Origin: Palsa-744 sp036498265 | GTDB taxonomy: Bacteria; Actinomycetota; Thermoleophilia; Solirubrobacterales; Solirubrobacteraceae | Assembly: GCA_036498265.1 (NCBI GenBank) | Contig: DASYFT010000006.1 | Span: 1 to 64,000 of the forward strand | DNA: 64,000 nucleotides | Direction of reading: 5' to 3' | Shown: positions 33,061 to 42,009 of the stretch, piece after piece | Numbering within the stretch: the stretch's first letter is position 1 | Layout of the letters: each line of letters begins with the position of its first letter | Position numbers and translations under genes: made by a program | The notes under the pieces: model-generated | Database searches by the model: none | What the model was told of the DNA's origin: nothing | What the model saw: the letters and a program-made list of their open reading frames with translations, nothing else

Positions 33061-34041
33061 ATGCCGCCGACCCGTCAGCCCGGCCCGCCCGACGTCGAGC
33101 AGGCCGAGATCGAGCTGACCTACTGCGTCGTGAACACCTCGCAGCGCGATCTGCTCGTCCGCGGGCTCGACGCGATCGCGCGCGAGCGGGAGGGGCTGCC
33201 GTTCGCCTCGGAGGTGCTCGTGTTGGACAACGGCTCGCGAGACGGCTCGGCGCAGGCCGCGCGGGAGCACGCAACGGTCGACGAGACGATCGCGCTGGAG
33301 AGTAGGCGCGGGAAGGCGCTCAACGACTCCGACCTCTTGCGGCGGGCGCGGGGGCGCTTCGCCCTGCTGCTGAACGAGGACTCGGAGCTGCGCCCGGGTG
33401 CGACGCTTTCGCTGTGGCGCGCGCTCGACGGCGCCCCCAGGGCGGCGTGCGCGGGGGCGCGGCTGCTGCGCCCGGACGGCTCGGGGCAGGCATGCGCGTG
33501 GCGCTTTCCCACGCCGCTGAGCGCCCTGGCGGGGGCGCTCTTCCTGCACCGCCTGCTCGTCGTCCAGAGCCGGGGCGCGCGCACGCGAGAGGTGGACTGG
33601 TGCCAGTCGGCGGCGCTCCTCGTGCGGCGCGAGGCCGCGGAGCAGGTCGGCTACCTCGACCCCGATTTCTTCGTGTACTCCGACGAGGTCGACTTCGCGC
33701 GGCGGCTGCGTACGGCCGGCTGGCGAAGCCTCTACGTGCCCGATGCCGTTGCGGTGCACCACGAGCAGCTCGCGAGCGACGCCGTGCCCGAGCGGCGGAT
33801 CGTCGAGCTCTCGCGCAATCGCGACCTGTACATGCGCAAGCACCACTCGGCCTCCGCCGCACGCGCCGTGCGCTGGCTCACGGCGTGGAGCTACGCGGTG
33901 CGCGCCCTCGCCGCGCTCGTGCTGCCGGGGCATGGCGCCCGGCGCTACTGGCGCCACGTGACCGCGACCCTGCACCCCGGTCGCGGCGAGGGACTCCGCG
34001 AGGCGGCCGAGGAGTACAACCGAGCAGCCGCACCTCGCTGA
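33061..34041 (+). CDS. Glycosyltransferase family 2
   Basis: A 326-residue GT2, rhamnosyltransferase-like. It shows ELTYCVVNTSQRDLLVRGLDAI, LVLDNGSRDGSAQAA, a metal-binding NEDSEL in place of the usual NPD/DDD motif, and FFVYSDEVDFARRLRTAGWRSLYVPDAVAVHHEQ, a signature of the WbbL/RfbF group. A short hydrophobic C-terminal region may touch the membrane. It probably adds a deoxy-sugar to the lipid-linked unit. It is divergent from the GT4 gene, 40 bp away, and convergent with the flippase. Confidence 0.84.
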   Translation: MPPTRQPGPPDVEQAEIELTYCVVNTSQRDLLVRGLDAIAREREGLPFASEVLVLDNGSRDGSAQAAREHATVDETIALESRRGKALNDSDLLRRARGRFALLLNEDSELRPGATLSLWRALDGAPRAACAGARLLRPDGSGQACAWRFPTPLSALAGALFLHRLLVVQSRGARTREVDWCQSAALLVRREAAEQVGYLDPDFFVYSDEVDFARRLRTAGWRSLYVPDAVAVHHEQLASDAVPERRIVELSRNRDLYMRKHHSASAARAVRWLTAWSYAVRALAALVLPGHGARRYWRHVTATLHPGRGEGLREAAEEYNRAAAPR

Positions 34042-34074
34042 GCCCGGCGGGAAGCGCCAGGCGGTGGCCGCGCC

Positions 34075-35604
34075 TCAGACGTCGCGGAGCGGGTCCTCGG
34101 CGTAGGCCTCGACGTCGCCGTGGCCCGCCCGGAAGGCGGTTACGCGCCGGCGCCCGTCGGCGACGAGCGCTCGCGCCGCCCGGAGCTCGTGCGGGTGGAA
34201 GAAGCGGGTGAGCAGCAAGCCGGCGGGGACGAGGGCCAGCCAGGCGATCCGCTCGAGCAGACCGGCGGCGCCGTGGCTCGGCAGCAGCAGCTCTCCGGAG
34301 ATCGCGACGGCGGCGAGCACCAGCGTCAGGTGCGCCAGGCGCCGCCATTCGAAGCCGACCTCGAAGAGGCGCCTCGTGAGCAGGTACATGGCGAGGAGCG
34401 TGGCCACGTAGGCGCCGCACAGCGCGAGGCCGGCCCCGGCGATGCCGAGTCCGGCACCGGCGTGGGGGACGAGCAGCACGAGCAGCACGATGTTGACCGC
34501 GAGGCCGGTCGCGGCCGCGGGGAAGATCCGCGTGGTCATCCGCGCCCGCCCGGCGATGACGACGAAGACGAGATACAGACCGTAGAGCGCCCATCCCAGC
34601 GCGAGCCAGGTGAGGGCGCGGTGGGCGCCGAAGAAGCGGCTGGCGGCGAGAAGCCTGACCATCCAGCGTCCCAGCAGGGCGACGCCGCAGACGACCGCGC
34701 CGGTGGCGAGCGCGTAGTACGTGGTCACGAGCGAGTACAGCCGCCCCGCCTCCCGGTCGCTCTCGATCGAGTAGGCGAGTGGCGGCCATGCGTACTGGAA
34801 GCCGCGCACGGCGACGAGCACCACGGTGGCCAGCTTGATCGCCACCGCGTACTGGCCGGCGGCCGCCTTGGAGTAGCTCCTGAACAGGTAGAACCGATCG
34901 GCCACCTGCAGGGCGTAGATGCTGGCGTCGGCGGCCACCGTGGGGAGCCCGAAGCGCAGCATCGCGCGCAGGTCGGGGATGCTGGGCCTCAGCGACACGC
35001 GGCGACGCAGCACCCACCAGAGGGCGATCACGACGACGGCAGAGGCACCGAAGTTGCCTAGCAGCAGCCCCCGTGCGCCCTGATGGGCGAACACGACGAG
35101 AGCGATCGTGAACACGACCGTGAGCCCCACGTTGGCGCCGGACGCGATTACGTAGGTGCGCGCGCGCTCGTCGACGCGCAGCTGGGCGTATGCCATCTCC
35201 AGGTTCGTGAAGGCCCACAGGCCGAGTGCCGCGCAGTCGATCAGGAGCGGGTCTTCGAAGGTCAGCAGGAGCTGTGAGATCGGCCCGGCGAAGGCCACGA
35301 CGACCAGCGCCGCGAGGGTGGTCGTCAGGGCAACGGAAGCAGTGGCGGTGCGCGCTATGCGCTCGCGGCGCGCAGTGTCGGCGTCGTCGAAGTAGAAGCG
35401 GATGAAGGCCTCGCCGACGCCGGCGCGCAGGAGGATGCTGGAGAGGATCACGGCCGTCAGCAGCGCTTCGGCGGCCCCGTACGCTTCGGGGCTGAGGTGG
35501 TGCGTGTACAGAGGCAGCGTCAGCAGCGCGAGCCCCTTGGCCACGATGTCCCCGAACTGGTAGGCGGCGCCGGTCGTGACCAGGCGCTTCAGGTAGCCGA
35601 GCAC
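34075..35604 (-). CDS. Wzx-like polysaccharide flippase
   Basis: A 509-residue membrane protein with about 12-14 helices of the MOP exporter superfamily. It opens YQFGDIVAKGLALLTLPLYTHHLSPEAYGAAEALL, the usual start of polysaccharide_synt/RfbX proteins. It should flip undecaprenyl-linked repeat units across the membrane. A soluble C-terminal tail of about 30 residues (ALVADGRRR...EDPLRDV) is present. The start is GTG and lies 4 bp after the O-antigen-ligase gene. It is the last gene of the seven-gene operon that starts with the DUF354 gene. Confidence 0.86.
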   Translation of the reverse strand: MLGYLKRLVTTGAAYQFGDIVAKGLALLTLPLYTHHLSPEAYGAAEALLTAVILSSILLRAGVGEAFIRFYFDDADTARRERIARTATASVALTTTLAALVVVAFAGPISQLLLTFEDPLLIDCAALGLWAFTNLEMAYAQLRVDERARTYVIASGANVGLTVVFTIALVVFAHQGARGLLLGNFGASAVVVIALWWVLRRRVSLRPSIPDLRAMLRFGLPTVAADASIYALQVADRFYLFRSYSKAAAGQYAVAIKLATVVLVAVRGFQYAWPPLAYSIESDREAGRLYSLVTTYYALATGAVVCGVALLGRWMVRLLAASRFFGAHRALTWLALGWALYGLYLVFVVIAGRARMTTRIFPAAATGLAVNIVLLVLLVPHAGAGLGIAGAGLALCGAYVATLLAMYLLTRRLFEVGFEWRRLAHLTLVLAAVAISGELLLPSHGAAGLLERIAWLALVPAGLLLTRFFHPHELRAARALVADGRRRVTAFRAGHGDVEAYAEDPLRDV

Positions 35605-35608
35605 CGAC

Positions 35609-37000
35609 CTAGAAAGCTACTGGCGCCCGCTCCGGGGCCGCCCGCGTGCGGTCGCGGGCGAGCGCGACGCCGATCGCGAGCAGCGTCCACGTGAAGGGAT
35701 CCTCGAGGAAGTCGGCGTAGGTCCAGGTGTGCAGCACGAGTGCGGCGAAGCACGCCGCCACCGCAATCCGCGGCGGTGAGCGCCCGGCACCGCGCATCAG
35801 GACGACGCCGGCGCTGAGGAGCAGGGCCACGTACAGGGCCAGGCCGACGAGCCCCTGCTCGGCGGCGACAGTGATGGGGATCGTGTGCGACGCGGAGGTC
35901 GCGTTCTCGGTGGTCGTCCTGTCGTGGCGCTTGTACTCCGTTTCGAACGAGCCCGAGCCATAGCCCTCGAGGGGGCGCTCGCCGAACAGTTCCAGGCCGC
36001 CGGAGATCAGCTTGGTGCGACCGCTCGTGGCGTTGCTGGTCGAGCCGCCCGAGCCCTTGAGGCCGAAGTGCAGGCTGGCCGGCGCCACGAGCACGAGCGC
36101 TGCGGCGAGTGCCACGAGGCCGGCGGAGACGTAGAGCGTGGCGCGTACGGACCAGCGCCAGGCCGCCAGCACCGCTAGCCCGAGGAGCAGCGCGGCGATG
36201 CTCGACTGCGAGAAGCTCGTGACGAGGCCGGCCACCAGCCACGCGAGCACGGCGCCGCCGAGGAGCAGGTCCCGCCGGCGTGAGCTCCAGAGCACGACGG
36301 TGGTCACGCCGACCGCGACCAGAGCCAGGAAGCGGCCGTAGATGTTGGGGTCGAAGAAGAGGGAGTTCACCCGGAAGTAGTTGTCGAACTGGTTGGCTGC
36401 GACGACCTTCGGGTTCAGGAACAGCGACTTGCGGGCGTACTCGACGAAGCCGATTCCGGCGAAGACGACGGCCAGCGCCACCGCCACGCCGAGGCACCGC
36501 AGCAGCAGCTCGCGCGTCCAGCGGACGTCGCGCAGAAGCAGGAACAGCAGGGCGAACGGTATGTAGAAGAAGGCGATGTTCTCCGCGGCCTTGGCGCGAT
36601 CGGCGGAGTAGAGCGTCTGCAGCGCGTACAGCGCCACTGCGGCCAGGAGCAGCCATTCCACCCCGCGGGCGGACAGCCAGGTGGACGGCTCACGTAGCTT
36701 GGGGTTCTCCTCCCCGGCGCCGCCGTCGCGCCGGCGCGCAAGGCGCGGGATGAGCTGTGCGATCACCCCCGCGGCGACCACGACGTAGAGCGGTATGAGC
36801 AGGTTCACCGTGCGGGCGTGCGTGGCGATCGGCACCCGGAAGGGGAGCGCGAAGATCGCCAGCAGCGCAACCGCCTCCGGATGGCGGCGCATCAGCGGGA
36901 CGAGGACCGCGACCGCCACGGCGCAGGCGGCGAGCACGGCCGCGATCGTGCCCCCGCTCGGCAGTCCCGCGGCCAGCGGCACCGCGGCGAGGAGGCTCAC
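35609..37000 (-). CDS. O-antigen ligase/polymerase-like (Wzy/WaaL) membrane protein
   Basis: A 463-residue protein with about 11-12 helices. The large periplasmic loop contains FGLKGSGGSTSNATSGRTKLISGGLELFGERPLEGYGSGSFETEY and ASHTIPITVAAEQGLVG. The G-S-G-x-F...H pattern is the hallmark of the O-antigen ligase (PF04932) loop. It either polymerises repeat units or ligates the glycan to an acceptor. In a Gram-positive type envelope, polymerase or teichuronic-type ligase is more likely, by inference. The start overlaps the preceding gene by ATGA. Confidence 0.84.
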   Translation of the reverse strand: MSLLAAVPLAAGLPSGGTIAAVLAACAVAVAVLVPLMRRHPEAVALLAIFALPFRVPIATHARTVNLLIPLYVVVAAGVIAQLIPRLARRRDGGAGEENPKLREPSTWLSARGVEWLLLAAVALYALQTLYSADRAKAAENIAFFYIPFALLFLLLRDVRWTRELLLRCLGVAVALAVVFAGIGFVEYARKSLFLNPKVVAANQFDNYFRVNSLFFDPNIYGRFLALVAVGVTTVVLWSSRRRDLLLGGAVLAWLVAGLVTSFSQSSIAALLLGLAVLAAWRWSVRATLYVSAGLVALAAALVLVAPASLHFGLKGSGGSTSNATSGRTKLISGGLELFGERPLEGYGSGSFETEYKRHDRTTTENATSASHTIPITVAAEQGLVGLALYVALLLSAGVVLMRGAGRSPPRIAVAACFAALVLHTWTYADFLEDPFTWTLLAIGVALARDRTRAAPERAPVAF

Positions 37001-37527
37001 CGTCCCACCAGCGTGAAGCTGAAGGGAGAGAGCACCGAGCCGCCGCGCTTGCGCAGGGTGACGCGAACGCGGTATTCGCCGGGCGGCGCCAACCGGCCGG
37101 TGTTGAGCGGCTCCAGGATCGCGCGGCCGCTGGCGGTGACGAGCTGACGGAAGTGGTGGGCCGTTCCCTGGCGGCCGTTCCAGCGCAGCGAGAGCTGTTT
37201 GTAGCGCGCCACGGGATGGTTGCGCACGAGTGTCGCCACGACGTTGCCCTTGACGTCGATGATCGCCACCGCCACCCGGTCTGCGGCGGCCAGCTTGAAC
37301 GAGATCTGCTCGAGGTTCCCCGGAGCCGGCCCCGACGGGGTGAAGGACGGCGTCCGCTCGAATCTCTGGACGAACGTGGGGGTGTGCTTGAGCCGCTGGG
37401 AGACGAAGAAGGCCGCGAAGCAGGCGAGCACCAGGAGCGCGAATATGGCCGCGGCCAGCGGCTCGGGACCGGAGGCCGCGGGTCCGTTCGCCCCCTCGCT
37501 GTCGAGGGCGGCGGCGTTAGGCGTCAA
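36997..37527 (-). CDS. Single-pass membrane protein with FlgD-Ig-like domain
   Basis: A 176-residue protein. A short cytoplasmic N-terminus and one transmembrane helix (AAAIFALLVLACFAAFFVSQRL) at about residues 25-46 are followed by a beta-sandwich. Its motifs, ISFKLAAADRVAVAIIDVKGNVVATLV, LSLRWNGRQG and LAPPGEYRVRVTLRKRGG, are those of FlgD-type Ig domains. It probably faces outward and binds or scaffolds glycan machinery. The TTG start overlaps the stop of the ComA-like gene as TTGA, and its own stop overlaps the ligase start, so expression is coupled. Confidence 0.72.
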   Translation of the reverse strand: MTPNAAALDSEGANGPAASGPEPLAAAIFALLVLACFAAFFVSQRLKHTPTFVQRFERTPSFTPSGPAPGNLEQISFKLAAADRVAVAIIDVKGNVVATLVRNHPVARYKQLSLRWNGRQGTAHHFRQLVTASGRAILEPLNTGRLAPPGEYRVRVTLRKRGGSVLSPFSFTLVGR

Positions 37528-38228
37528 TCCTCGCCGCCCAGCGCGAAGCGCTCGACGGTGTCGGAGCGCAGTCCCAGCCGGAGCGTCTCCAGCGACAGCA
37601 CGTCGGACGGCGCGATGTTGCCGAGGTTGCACTCCGTGCCGAACCGCTTCAGCAGCCACACCTGCTGCTCGCGACGCGGCGCCTCGAAGATCAACCGCTC
37701 GGGCTCGATTGCATGCACGATCTCGTCGATCAGCCCCGTGCGCACCTCGCCGGTCGCACGGTATATCCCCGCCGTGCCCGACTCGCGCGCCTCGGCGATG
37801 ACCTTCCACGCGCCCGCTTCCAGGTCGCGTTCGATCTGCTCGACCCACACGTAGGGAGCCATGATGAAGTCCGTGTCCTTGCTGCCGACCTCGGCCAGCA
37901 CGGTGAACTCACGCGACAGCCGCTGGATGAGATCGCGCTTCAGCTCCTGCTCGACGGCGATCGTCCCGTCGGAGATCTCGACGTGGCGCAGTCCCAGCTC
38001 GTGCAGCCATGCCACCAGCCCATCGACCCGGCCCTGCCGGATCGCGATCTCGGTGAGCGTGCCGCCGAGCACGACCGGGATGCCGTGCTCTGCGTAGAGC
38101 TCCAGCTTCGGCCTCAGGTTGTCGCTGACGAGCGCCGTCCCCCAGCCCAGCTTGACCACGTCGACCACGCCGCCCGCCACCTCGAGCAGACCGGCCACCT
38201 GGGCCACCGACAGGCCGGTGTCGATCAC
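37524..38228 (-). CDS. Phosphosulfolactate synthase (ComA) family protein
   Basis: At least 234 residues of the PF02679 TIM-barrel family, which adds sulfite to phosphoenolpyruvate in coenzyme M synthesis in archaea. Family blocks are VDVVKLGWGTALV, GIPVVLGGTLTEIAI, LRHVEISDGTI, VLAEVGSKD, GAWKVIAEARESGTAGIY, LIFEAPRREQQVWLLKRFG, LGNIAPSDV and LETLRLGLRSDT. Conserved sequence (FIDIPARSSKPREHGITHV) continues 18 or more codons upstream of this GTG with no standard start codon, so the true N-terminus is probably longer. It is embedded in the polysaccharide operon, an unusual setting for a sulfonate enzyme. Confidence 0.82.
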   Translation of the reverse strand: MIDTGLSVAQVAGLLEVAGGVVDVVKLGWGTALVSDNLRPKLELYAEHGIPVVLGGTLTEIAIRQGRVDGLVAWLHELGLRHVEISDGTIAVEQELKRDLIQRLSREFTVLAEVGSKDTDFIMAPYVWVEQIERDLEAGAWKVIAEARESGTAGIYRATGEVRTGLIDEIVHAIEPERLIFEAPRREQQVWLLKRFGTECNLGNIAPSDVLSLETLRLGLRSDTVERFALGGED

Positions 38229-38287
38229 ATGGGTGATGCCGTGCTCGCGCGGCTTGGAGGAGCGCGCTGGGATGTCGATGAAGCCGG

Positions 38288-39937
38288 CTATGGGCTCGCC
38301 GCGGCCTTGTCGGCGCCGACGATCACCACCACCTTCGCCGACCCCCCGAGCGAGGACACAGCTTCTTCGATCGGCTGCACCTTGGAGACCCCCAGCGACC
38401 GGGCGACCGCTTCGGCGCCGGCGCGGTGGCCTCCGGCGTACTCGACCACGGTTTCCTGACTGCCGCCTGCCGGGCGCCCGCTGAGGGCGGCGGCCTGCGA
38501 GTAGCCGCGCTGCTGGAGTTGGCTGGAGATGCGGTGAGCAAGGCCCGTCGTTTCGGTTCCGTTGAGCACTGCGACGCTTTCTTCCGCCGGGTTGGTCGCG
38601 TGCGATGCCGATGTCGTGCTCCTCTTCACCGTCGTGTGATGGGCGCCCGTGTGGCTGCTGTGAACCGTAGGCGTCCTGGTGGCGGTGGTGGAGGGCTTGT
38701 TGCCGGAGGAGCCGCCGACGAGCGCGAGGGCGGCCGCGACAGCGCCGACCACGACGAGGACGCCACCGGCGATCAGCCCCCGGGAGCGGGCCGGCGAGCT
38801 TCTCTGCCGGGGCCGGCGCTCACGCGCCCCGGGCACGCCGGCCGCTTGCGCGCCGGCGTCGGAACGAGTCGCCCCCGCGCCGGTGTGGTTGCCGGAGGCG
38901 CCACGCGCATCCGCCGCGCGAGCGCGCGCGCCGGCGCGGATGGGTGGACGCTCCGGTGGCGGCGGAGCGGGTGGACGCCGCGAGATCGGCGCCCGTGCCG
39001 CCTCGTCTGCCGCCGCCGAGGCCACACCCGCGCGAGCCGCCGCCGGCGACCTGGATGCCGCCACGGCTCCCGCTGCGCCGGCTGCCGCCGATGCGCCGAC
39101 CGCACCGGCCGCGCGGGCGCCGGGGTCAGAGGATCCGGCCGCGCGGCTCGTGGCGGGGGGCGGGAGTGGCACATCGGCCGCCGCCTGCCTACCGGGCATC
39201 TGCGCGGCCGCGGCGGCTGCGGTTCGAGACGGGGCGGCAGCTGCGGCGGCCGCCGCCCGTCCGGGCTGGCCTGCGGGGGTGGCCGGCGGCGGTGTGGGCG
39301 GCTCCTGCGTGCTCGCCGGCGCCGGAGCACCCTGCGGATGGTTCTCGCGCCCGGCCTGCGAGATCCCGGCGGCGGAGGCGGGCGTGCCGACCGCGCCCGG
39401 CGGCGTCGCAGCCTGGGGGATGGGCTGCCCGGCCTGCGGGGGCGCAGCCCTCTGCGCCGTCTGCCCGGCATCGGGGGTGGCGGCCCCTGCTGCTGCTGCG
39501 GCTCCCGCCGGAGGCGGGGCGGCGGCGCCTGCCACGGGCTGTGCTGCGACCGCGGCGGCGGGTGTGCCAGCAGCGGTGAGAGCCTGCCCGGCTGGGACCG
39601 CCGTCCCGGGAGGAACGGGAGCGCGACCCGTAACGGGGCTGCCGGGGGGCGCCGCGGGACGCGCGTTCATGGGGGTCGAGCGTGGCACCGGGCGTGCGCC
39701 GGGTGGAGCGGGCTGCTGCTGCACGCGTGCGGCGGCAGAGGTGCTGACTCGCTGCTCGAGGTCCGCGGCGCGCTCGGGGGCACGGCCGGCCCACTCTCGC
39801 AGGCGCTTGATCTCGCGCGCCTGGGAGAAGACCAGCAGCGAGAGCATCGCCACCCCCACCACGGCGGCGAGTCCCGCGATCGCTCCAACGTTCGTGAACG
39901 AGCTCGTTAGCGAGAGCGCGAGCGGCAAGGACGTCAT
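38288..39937 (-). CDS. LytR C-terminal-domain protein with long low-complexity linker
   Basis: A 549-residue protein. One transmembrane helix lies near residues 16-36 and a short coiled coil follows (REIKRLREWAGRAPERAADLEQRV). About 280 residues of Ala/Pro/Gly-rich low complexity come next, with a second hydrophobic stretch near 395-415. The final 100 residues are the LytR_C domain (SVAVLNGTETTGLAHRISSQLQQRGY...VVVIVGADK). That domain lacks the LCP phosphotransferase catalytic part, so it is a wall-binding or regulatory protein rather than a ligase. It overlaps the CapD-like gene by ATGA. Length in this linker varies greatly in such proteins. Confidence 0.78.
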   Translation of the reverse strand: MTSLPLALSLTSSFTNVGAIAGLAAVVGVAMLSLLVFSQAREIKRLREWAGRAPERAADLEQRVSTSAAARVQQQPAPPGARPVPRSTPMNARPAAPPGSPVTGRAPVPPGTAVPAGQALTAAGTPAAAVAAQPVAGAAAPPPAGAAAAAGAATPDAGQTAQRAAPPQAGQPIPQAATPPGAVGTPASAAGISQAGRENHPQGAPAPASTQEPPTPPPATPAGQPGRAAAAAAAAPSRTAAAAAAQMPGRQAAADVPLPPPATSRAAGSSDPGARAAGAVGASAAAGAAGAVAASRSPAAARAGVASAAADEAARAPISRRPPAPPPPERPPIRAGARARAADARGASGNHTGAGATRSDAGAQAAGVPGARERRPRQRSSPARSRGLIAGGVLVVVGAVAAALALVGGSSGNKPSTTATRTPTVHSSHTGAHHTTVKRSTTSASHATNPAEESVAVLNGTETTGLAHRISSQLQQRGYSQAAALSGRPAGGSQETVVEYAGGHRAGAEAVARSLGVSKVQPIEEAVSSLGGSAKVVVIVGADKAAASP

Positions 39938-41991
39938 GAATGGGGGGAGTGTACGAGGGACGCAGGCGCATCGCTGCGGGCGACCTGCGGATGGCCCACA
40001 CCCGGCCCGTCACCGACGTGCGGGCCGGTCTCCCCTTCGCGACGCTCTGTGGCTCTGGCGGGCAGCGGATCGCGGCGGGCGGCGGACAGCTCGGAGACCT
40101 TCGCCGCCAGTCCGGCGGCGTCTCCTTCGAGCACGAGCAGGCCGATCTCGGCGAAGATCGACTCGACGGCTGGGGCGGCCATCGGCTCCCGCTCGGCGAG
40201 CATGATCTTCTCGGCGACCGTGTGACGCGGGCGCTCGTAACCGTTGTAGAGCTCCTCGTGGATCTTCTCGCCCGGGCGCCGCCCGACTATCTCTATGTCT
40301 ATGTCCCTGTCCGGGTCGAGTCCGGACAGCTCGATCATCGCCCGCGCGAGCTCGACGATGCGGACCGGCTCACCCATGTCCAGCACGAAGATCTCCGCGC
40401 CGCCCCCGGCCGCCGCGCCCGTGGCGAGCGAGCCGGAGCGGATGATCAGCTGGACGGCCTCAGGGATCGTCATGAAGTAGCGCGTCATGCGCTCGTCGGT
40501 CACGGTGACCGGGCCGCCGCGCTCGATCTGCCTGCGGAAGATCGGCACGACGCTGCCTGACGATCCCAGGACGTTCCCGAAGCGCACGGCCGAGTAGCAG
40601 GTGTCGGGGAAGCGAGCCGTGGCGGCCTCGAGCGCGAACTCCGCGAGCGCCTTGGAGGCGCCCATCACGGTCGCCGGGGCGACCGCCTTGTCCGTCGAGA
40701 CGAGCACGAAGCGGCGCGTGGAGGACTGGCCGGCCACGTGGGCCACGACCCGCGTGGCGATTGCGTTGTTGCGGACCGCCTCGACGGGGTTCGCCTCCAT
40801 GAGCCCCACGTGCTTGTAGGCGGCGGCGTGGAAGACCACGGTGGGGCGATGCTCGGTGAAGACCTCGCGAATGCGCTCCTCCTCCTTGCAGTCCGCCAGC
40901 ACGGCGGCGAGCATCGAGCCGGGCACGTGGCGCTCGTCCTCGAGCTCGCGCTGAATCGAGAAGAGGTTGTCCTCTGCATGGTCGAGGAGCACGATCCGGT
41001 GGGGCTCCACCCGCGCGATCTGGCGGCAGAGCTCCGCGCCGATCGAGCCGCCGGCGCCGGTCACCAGCACCACCTCGCCGGCCAGGTAGCCGCCGACGGT
41101 CTCGAGCTCCATGTGCACGGGCTGGCGGCCGAGCACGTCCTCGACGCGCACCTCGCGCATCTGGCGCGACAGTGCGCCGCGCGTCTGCAGCAGCTCGAAC
41201 ACTGTCGGCAGCGTGCGCACCGGGATGGCCCTCGCCCGGCACTCGCGCACGATCCGCCCACGGGTCGAGCCGGGGGCGGATGGGATCGCGATGATGACTT
41301 CGTCCGGCTCCGCCTCGTCGAGAATCCGCGGCAGGTCTGCTTCGGTGTTGCCCCGGACGCGGACGCCGTCGATGCGGAGGTTCCGCTTGTGCGGGTCATC
41401 GTCCACGAAACCAACCGGCGCGAGCCCGAGCTCGCGGTTGCGCATGATCTCGCGCACGACCAGCCGGCCGCCCTCGCCGGCCCCCGCGATCAGGACCGTG
41501 CGCTCGCCCTTGCGGCCTCCGCGGAACGCCGCCAGTGGCCGGCGCTCGTAGATGCTGCGCGAGATCGCTCGCACGGCGACCAGGAACACGAGCGCCAGCA
41601 GCGCGAACAGCACGATCACGCCGTTCGGCAGGACGACCGCGACTGCGCTCCGGTGGGGGTAGCGGTGCACCGGGCGCAGCACCTCGATCGCAACCACGGC
41701 CAGGAGCACGATGGCGATGACGGCACGCACCACCGCCTCGTAGTCGCGCTGGCCCGAGTAGCGCCAGCGCCGCTGGTAGACGCCCGCGAGCACGAGCACC
41801 GGGAGGCTCCCGGCGAGCACCCACCAGATGGTGGTTTCACGCAGCTCGGCGTATTGCTCCGGCGGCCCGCTGTTGAAGCGCAGCTGGAAGGCCAGGTAGT
41901 ACGCGAGCGCGACCAGTACCCCGTCCACTGCGAGTTGCGGCAGCGAGCGACGGTGGAGGGGAAGCGTCGCCGAGCGGATCCGTCGGCGCAT
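39934..41991 (-). CDS. CapD/WbpM-type membrane nucleoside-diphosphate-sugar 4,6-dehydratase
   Basis: A 685-residue protein. Four transmembrane helices lie in residues 18-145, then a first Rossmann domain (LIAGAGEGGRLV, residues 168-180). The catalytic SDR domain follows with VTGAGGSIGAELCRQI near 311, HAAAYKHVGLME, VSTDKAV and MGASKALAE, the Met-x3-Lys variant typical of WbpM/CapD. A C-terminal tail after residue 640 is charged. It makes a 4-keto-6-deoxy UDP-HexNAc, a step to bacillosamine, FucNAc or QuiNAc. It is the second gene of the DUF354-led operon. Confidence 0.9.
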   Translation of the reverse strand: MRRRIRSATLPLHRRSLPQLAVDGVLVALAYYLAFQLRFNSGPPEQYAELRETTIWWVLAGSLPVLVLAGVYQRRWRYSGQRDYEAVVRAVIAIVLLAVVAIEVLRPVHRYPHRSAVAVVLPNGVIVLFALLALVFLVAVRAISRSIYERRPLAAFRGGRKGERTVLIAGAGEGGRLVVREIMRNRELGLAPVGFVDDDPHKRNLRIDGVRVRGNTEADLPRILDEAEPDEVIIAIPSAPGSTRGRIVRECRARAIPVRTLPTVFELLQTRGALSRQMREVRVEDVLGRQPVHMELETVGGYLAGEVVLVTGAGGSIGAELCRQIARVEPHRIVLLDHAEDNLFSIQRELEDERHVPGSMLAAVLADCKEEERIREVFTEHRPTVVFHAAAYKHVGLMEANPVEAVRNNAIATRVVAHVAGQSSTRRFVLVSTDKAVAPATVMGASKALAEFALEAATARFPDTCYSAVRFGNVLGSSGSVVPIFRRQIERGGPVTVTDERMTRYFMTIPEAVQLIIRSGSLATGAAAGGGAEIFVLDMGEPVRIVELARAMIELSGLDPDRDIDIEIVGRRPGEKIHEELYNGYERPRHTVAEKIMLAEREPMAAPAVESIFAEIGLLVLEGDAAGLAAKVSELSAARRDPLPARATERREGETGPHVGDGPGVGHPQVARSDAPASLVHSPHS

Positions 41992-42009
41992 TGTCCAGAT
42001 TGTAAGCGG

